A stretch of 64,000 nt of DNA from Rhodobacterales bacterium. Its GTDB lineage: Bacteria; Pseudomonadota; Alphaproteobacteria; Rhodobacterales; Rhodobacteraceae. The first letter of the stretch is position 1. Each line of letters opens with the position of its first letter. This document shows positions 63,167 to 64,000 of the stretch, piece after piece. The notes beneath the pieces were generated by a model. That model made no database searches, was not told where the DNA came from, and was given only the letters and a program-made list of their open reading frames with translations. The DNA lies in contig PDRZ01000023.1 of assembly GCA_002747035.1 (NCBI GenBank), positions 1-64,000 on the forward strand. The letters run 5' to 3'. Both the position numbers and the translations under genes were made by a program.

Positions 63167-64000
63167 ATATCGACATGATACGCGCTGCCGCCGACCGGCT
63201 TGACGGCCATGTCCGGCACACGCCGCTTTTGTCTTCCCCCTTTCTGGATGACATCGCGGGGCGGCGCATTCTGGTCAAAGCAGAATGCCTTCAGCATACC
63301 GGCAGCTTCAAGTTTCGCGGCGGCTGGTCCACCCTCTCGGCCCTGGACCCGGATATCCGCGCGCGCGGTGTCATCGCGTTTTCAAGCGGCAACCACGCCC
63401 AGGGCGTTGCCCATGCGGCCACCCAACACGGGGTGCCTTGCGTGATCGTCATGCCCAAAGACGCTCCTCGGCTCAAAATTGACAACACCCGCGCGCTTGG
63501 GGCCGAGGTGGTCCTTTACGACCGCGCCGGCAATGAAAGCCGCGAAGAGCTGGGGGCCCATCTCGCCCAGACCCGTGGGCTTTACCTTATTCACCCCTAT
63601 AACGACCCGCTGGTGATCGCCGGGCAAGGCACCTGTGGGTTGGAAATCGCGCATCAGGCAGCAGAGCAAGGCATCACACAGGCCGAAGTTCTGGTCAACT
63701 GCGGAGGCGGCGGGCTCACCTCAGGCGTGGCTCTCGCGCTGGAAACAGACGCCCCGAACATGCGCGTCCGCCCGGTGGAGCCGGAAGGATTTGACGACGT
63801 CACCCGCTCGCTTGTCAGCGGTGCGCGCGAACAGAACGCCACCCAATCCGGCGGGCTGGCCGATGCGATCCTGACGCCCAGCCCGGGGGAAAACACCTTT
63901 CCCATCATGCACCGCCTGTGTGGGCCGGGGGTGGTGGTTGACGACAATGACATCCTGCGCGCCATGGCGCTGGCTTTCCTGCGCCTTAAAATCGTGCTGG
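63163..64000 (+). CDS. Threonine/serine dehydratase (PLP-dependent), C-terminus cut by window edge
   Basis: At least 279 codons run to the right edge with no stop. The PLP lysine is in TGSFKFRGG around residue 49, the substrate loop is SSGNHAQGVA, and the phosphate-binding glycine loop is NCGGGGLTSG. The enzyme removes ammonia from threonine or serine to give a 2-oxoacid. The family is usually about 320 residues, so roughly 40 are missing. Its ATG overlaps the preceding stop. Confidence 0.92.
   Translation, partial: MNIDMIRAAADRLDGHVRHTPLLSSPFLDDIAGRRILVKAECLQHTGSFKFRGGWSTLSALDPDIRARGVIAFSSGNHAQGVAHAATQHGVPCVIVMPKDAPRLKIDNTRALGAEVVLYDRAGNESREELGAHLAQTRGLYLIHPYNDPLVIAGQGTCGLEIAHQAAEQGITQAEVLVNCGGGGLTSGVALALETDAPNMRVRPVEPEGFDDVTRSLVSGAREQNATQSGGLADAILTPSPGENTFPIMHRLCGPGVVVDDNDILRAMALAFLRLKIVL

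Overview
The window is a 64 kb stretch of GC-rich chromosome from an alphaproteobacterium, most likely of the order Rhodobacterales (Roseobacter group). The evidence is the gene families and their order: ctaC-ctaB-small ORF-ctaG-ctaE-SURF1-thrC-M16 protease, yidC-MOSC-yihA, infA-maf-RNase E/G, the DUF4389/DUF5368/DUF6476 small proteins, and an alphaproteobacterial RpoH. I see no rRNA, tRNA, CRISPR array, prophage or transposase gene.

Layout. 1-153: N-terminal end of a tungsten/molybdenum formate dehydrogenase beta subunit (minus strand, cut by the window edge). 392-1865: AlkB-type monooxygenase and a small secreted protein. 2066-5870: xseA, purD and a crotonase. 6272-8497: a probable iota-class carbonic anhydrase, an M19 dipeptidase and a DUF4389 protein. 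8598-11785: rpoH, a glutathione transferase, rluD and a DUF6476 protein. 11993-17904: ttcA, a GGDEF/EAL protein and the yidC-MOSC-yihA operon. 17973-20834: EcsC, GNAT, flavin reductase and EamA transporter. 21093-25194: a Tat-exported sulfide:quinone oxidoreductase with DUF5368, a decayed AEC transporter and a SulP transporter. 25650-27321: mtnP and apt, a methylthioadenosine-to-AMP salvage pair. 27500-36671: tldD divergent from the aa3 oxidase subunit and assembly genes, then a SURF1-threonine synthase fused frame, an M16 protease and an acetyltransferase. 36675-47864: a GlcD-like oxidase, dprA, topA, 3-oxoacid CoA-transferase genes, parC and an SH3 protein. 47980-57812: an SDR, a copper P-type ATPase behind a CueR-type promoter, a TRAP transporter, a CoxG-like protein and an acyl-CoA synthetase. 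58103-64000: a nitrilase-family hydrolase, infA-maf-rng, FKBP, a HAD dehalogenase, an alpha/beta hydrolase and a PLP-dependent dehydratase cut by the window edge.

The most unusual content is a set of five short, non-coding, transposon-like elements. Four are exactly 111 bp and one is 106 bp. They fall into two sequence families (copies at 20834, 23276 and 44470; copies at 51453 and 61446) that share AAGCGT ends, a 45-nt terminal hairpin, a second internal hairpin and 2-bp TA-like target duplications. One copy sits inside a transporter gene, and removing it together with one TG restores the reading frame exactly. Other points of note are the SURF1-ThrC in-frame fusion, a head-to-head gene pair whose start codons share CATG, two matching RpoH-like promoters, and a repeated upstream motif shared by two unrelated genes.
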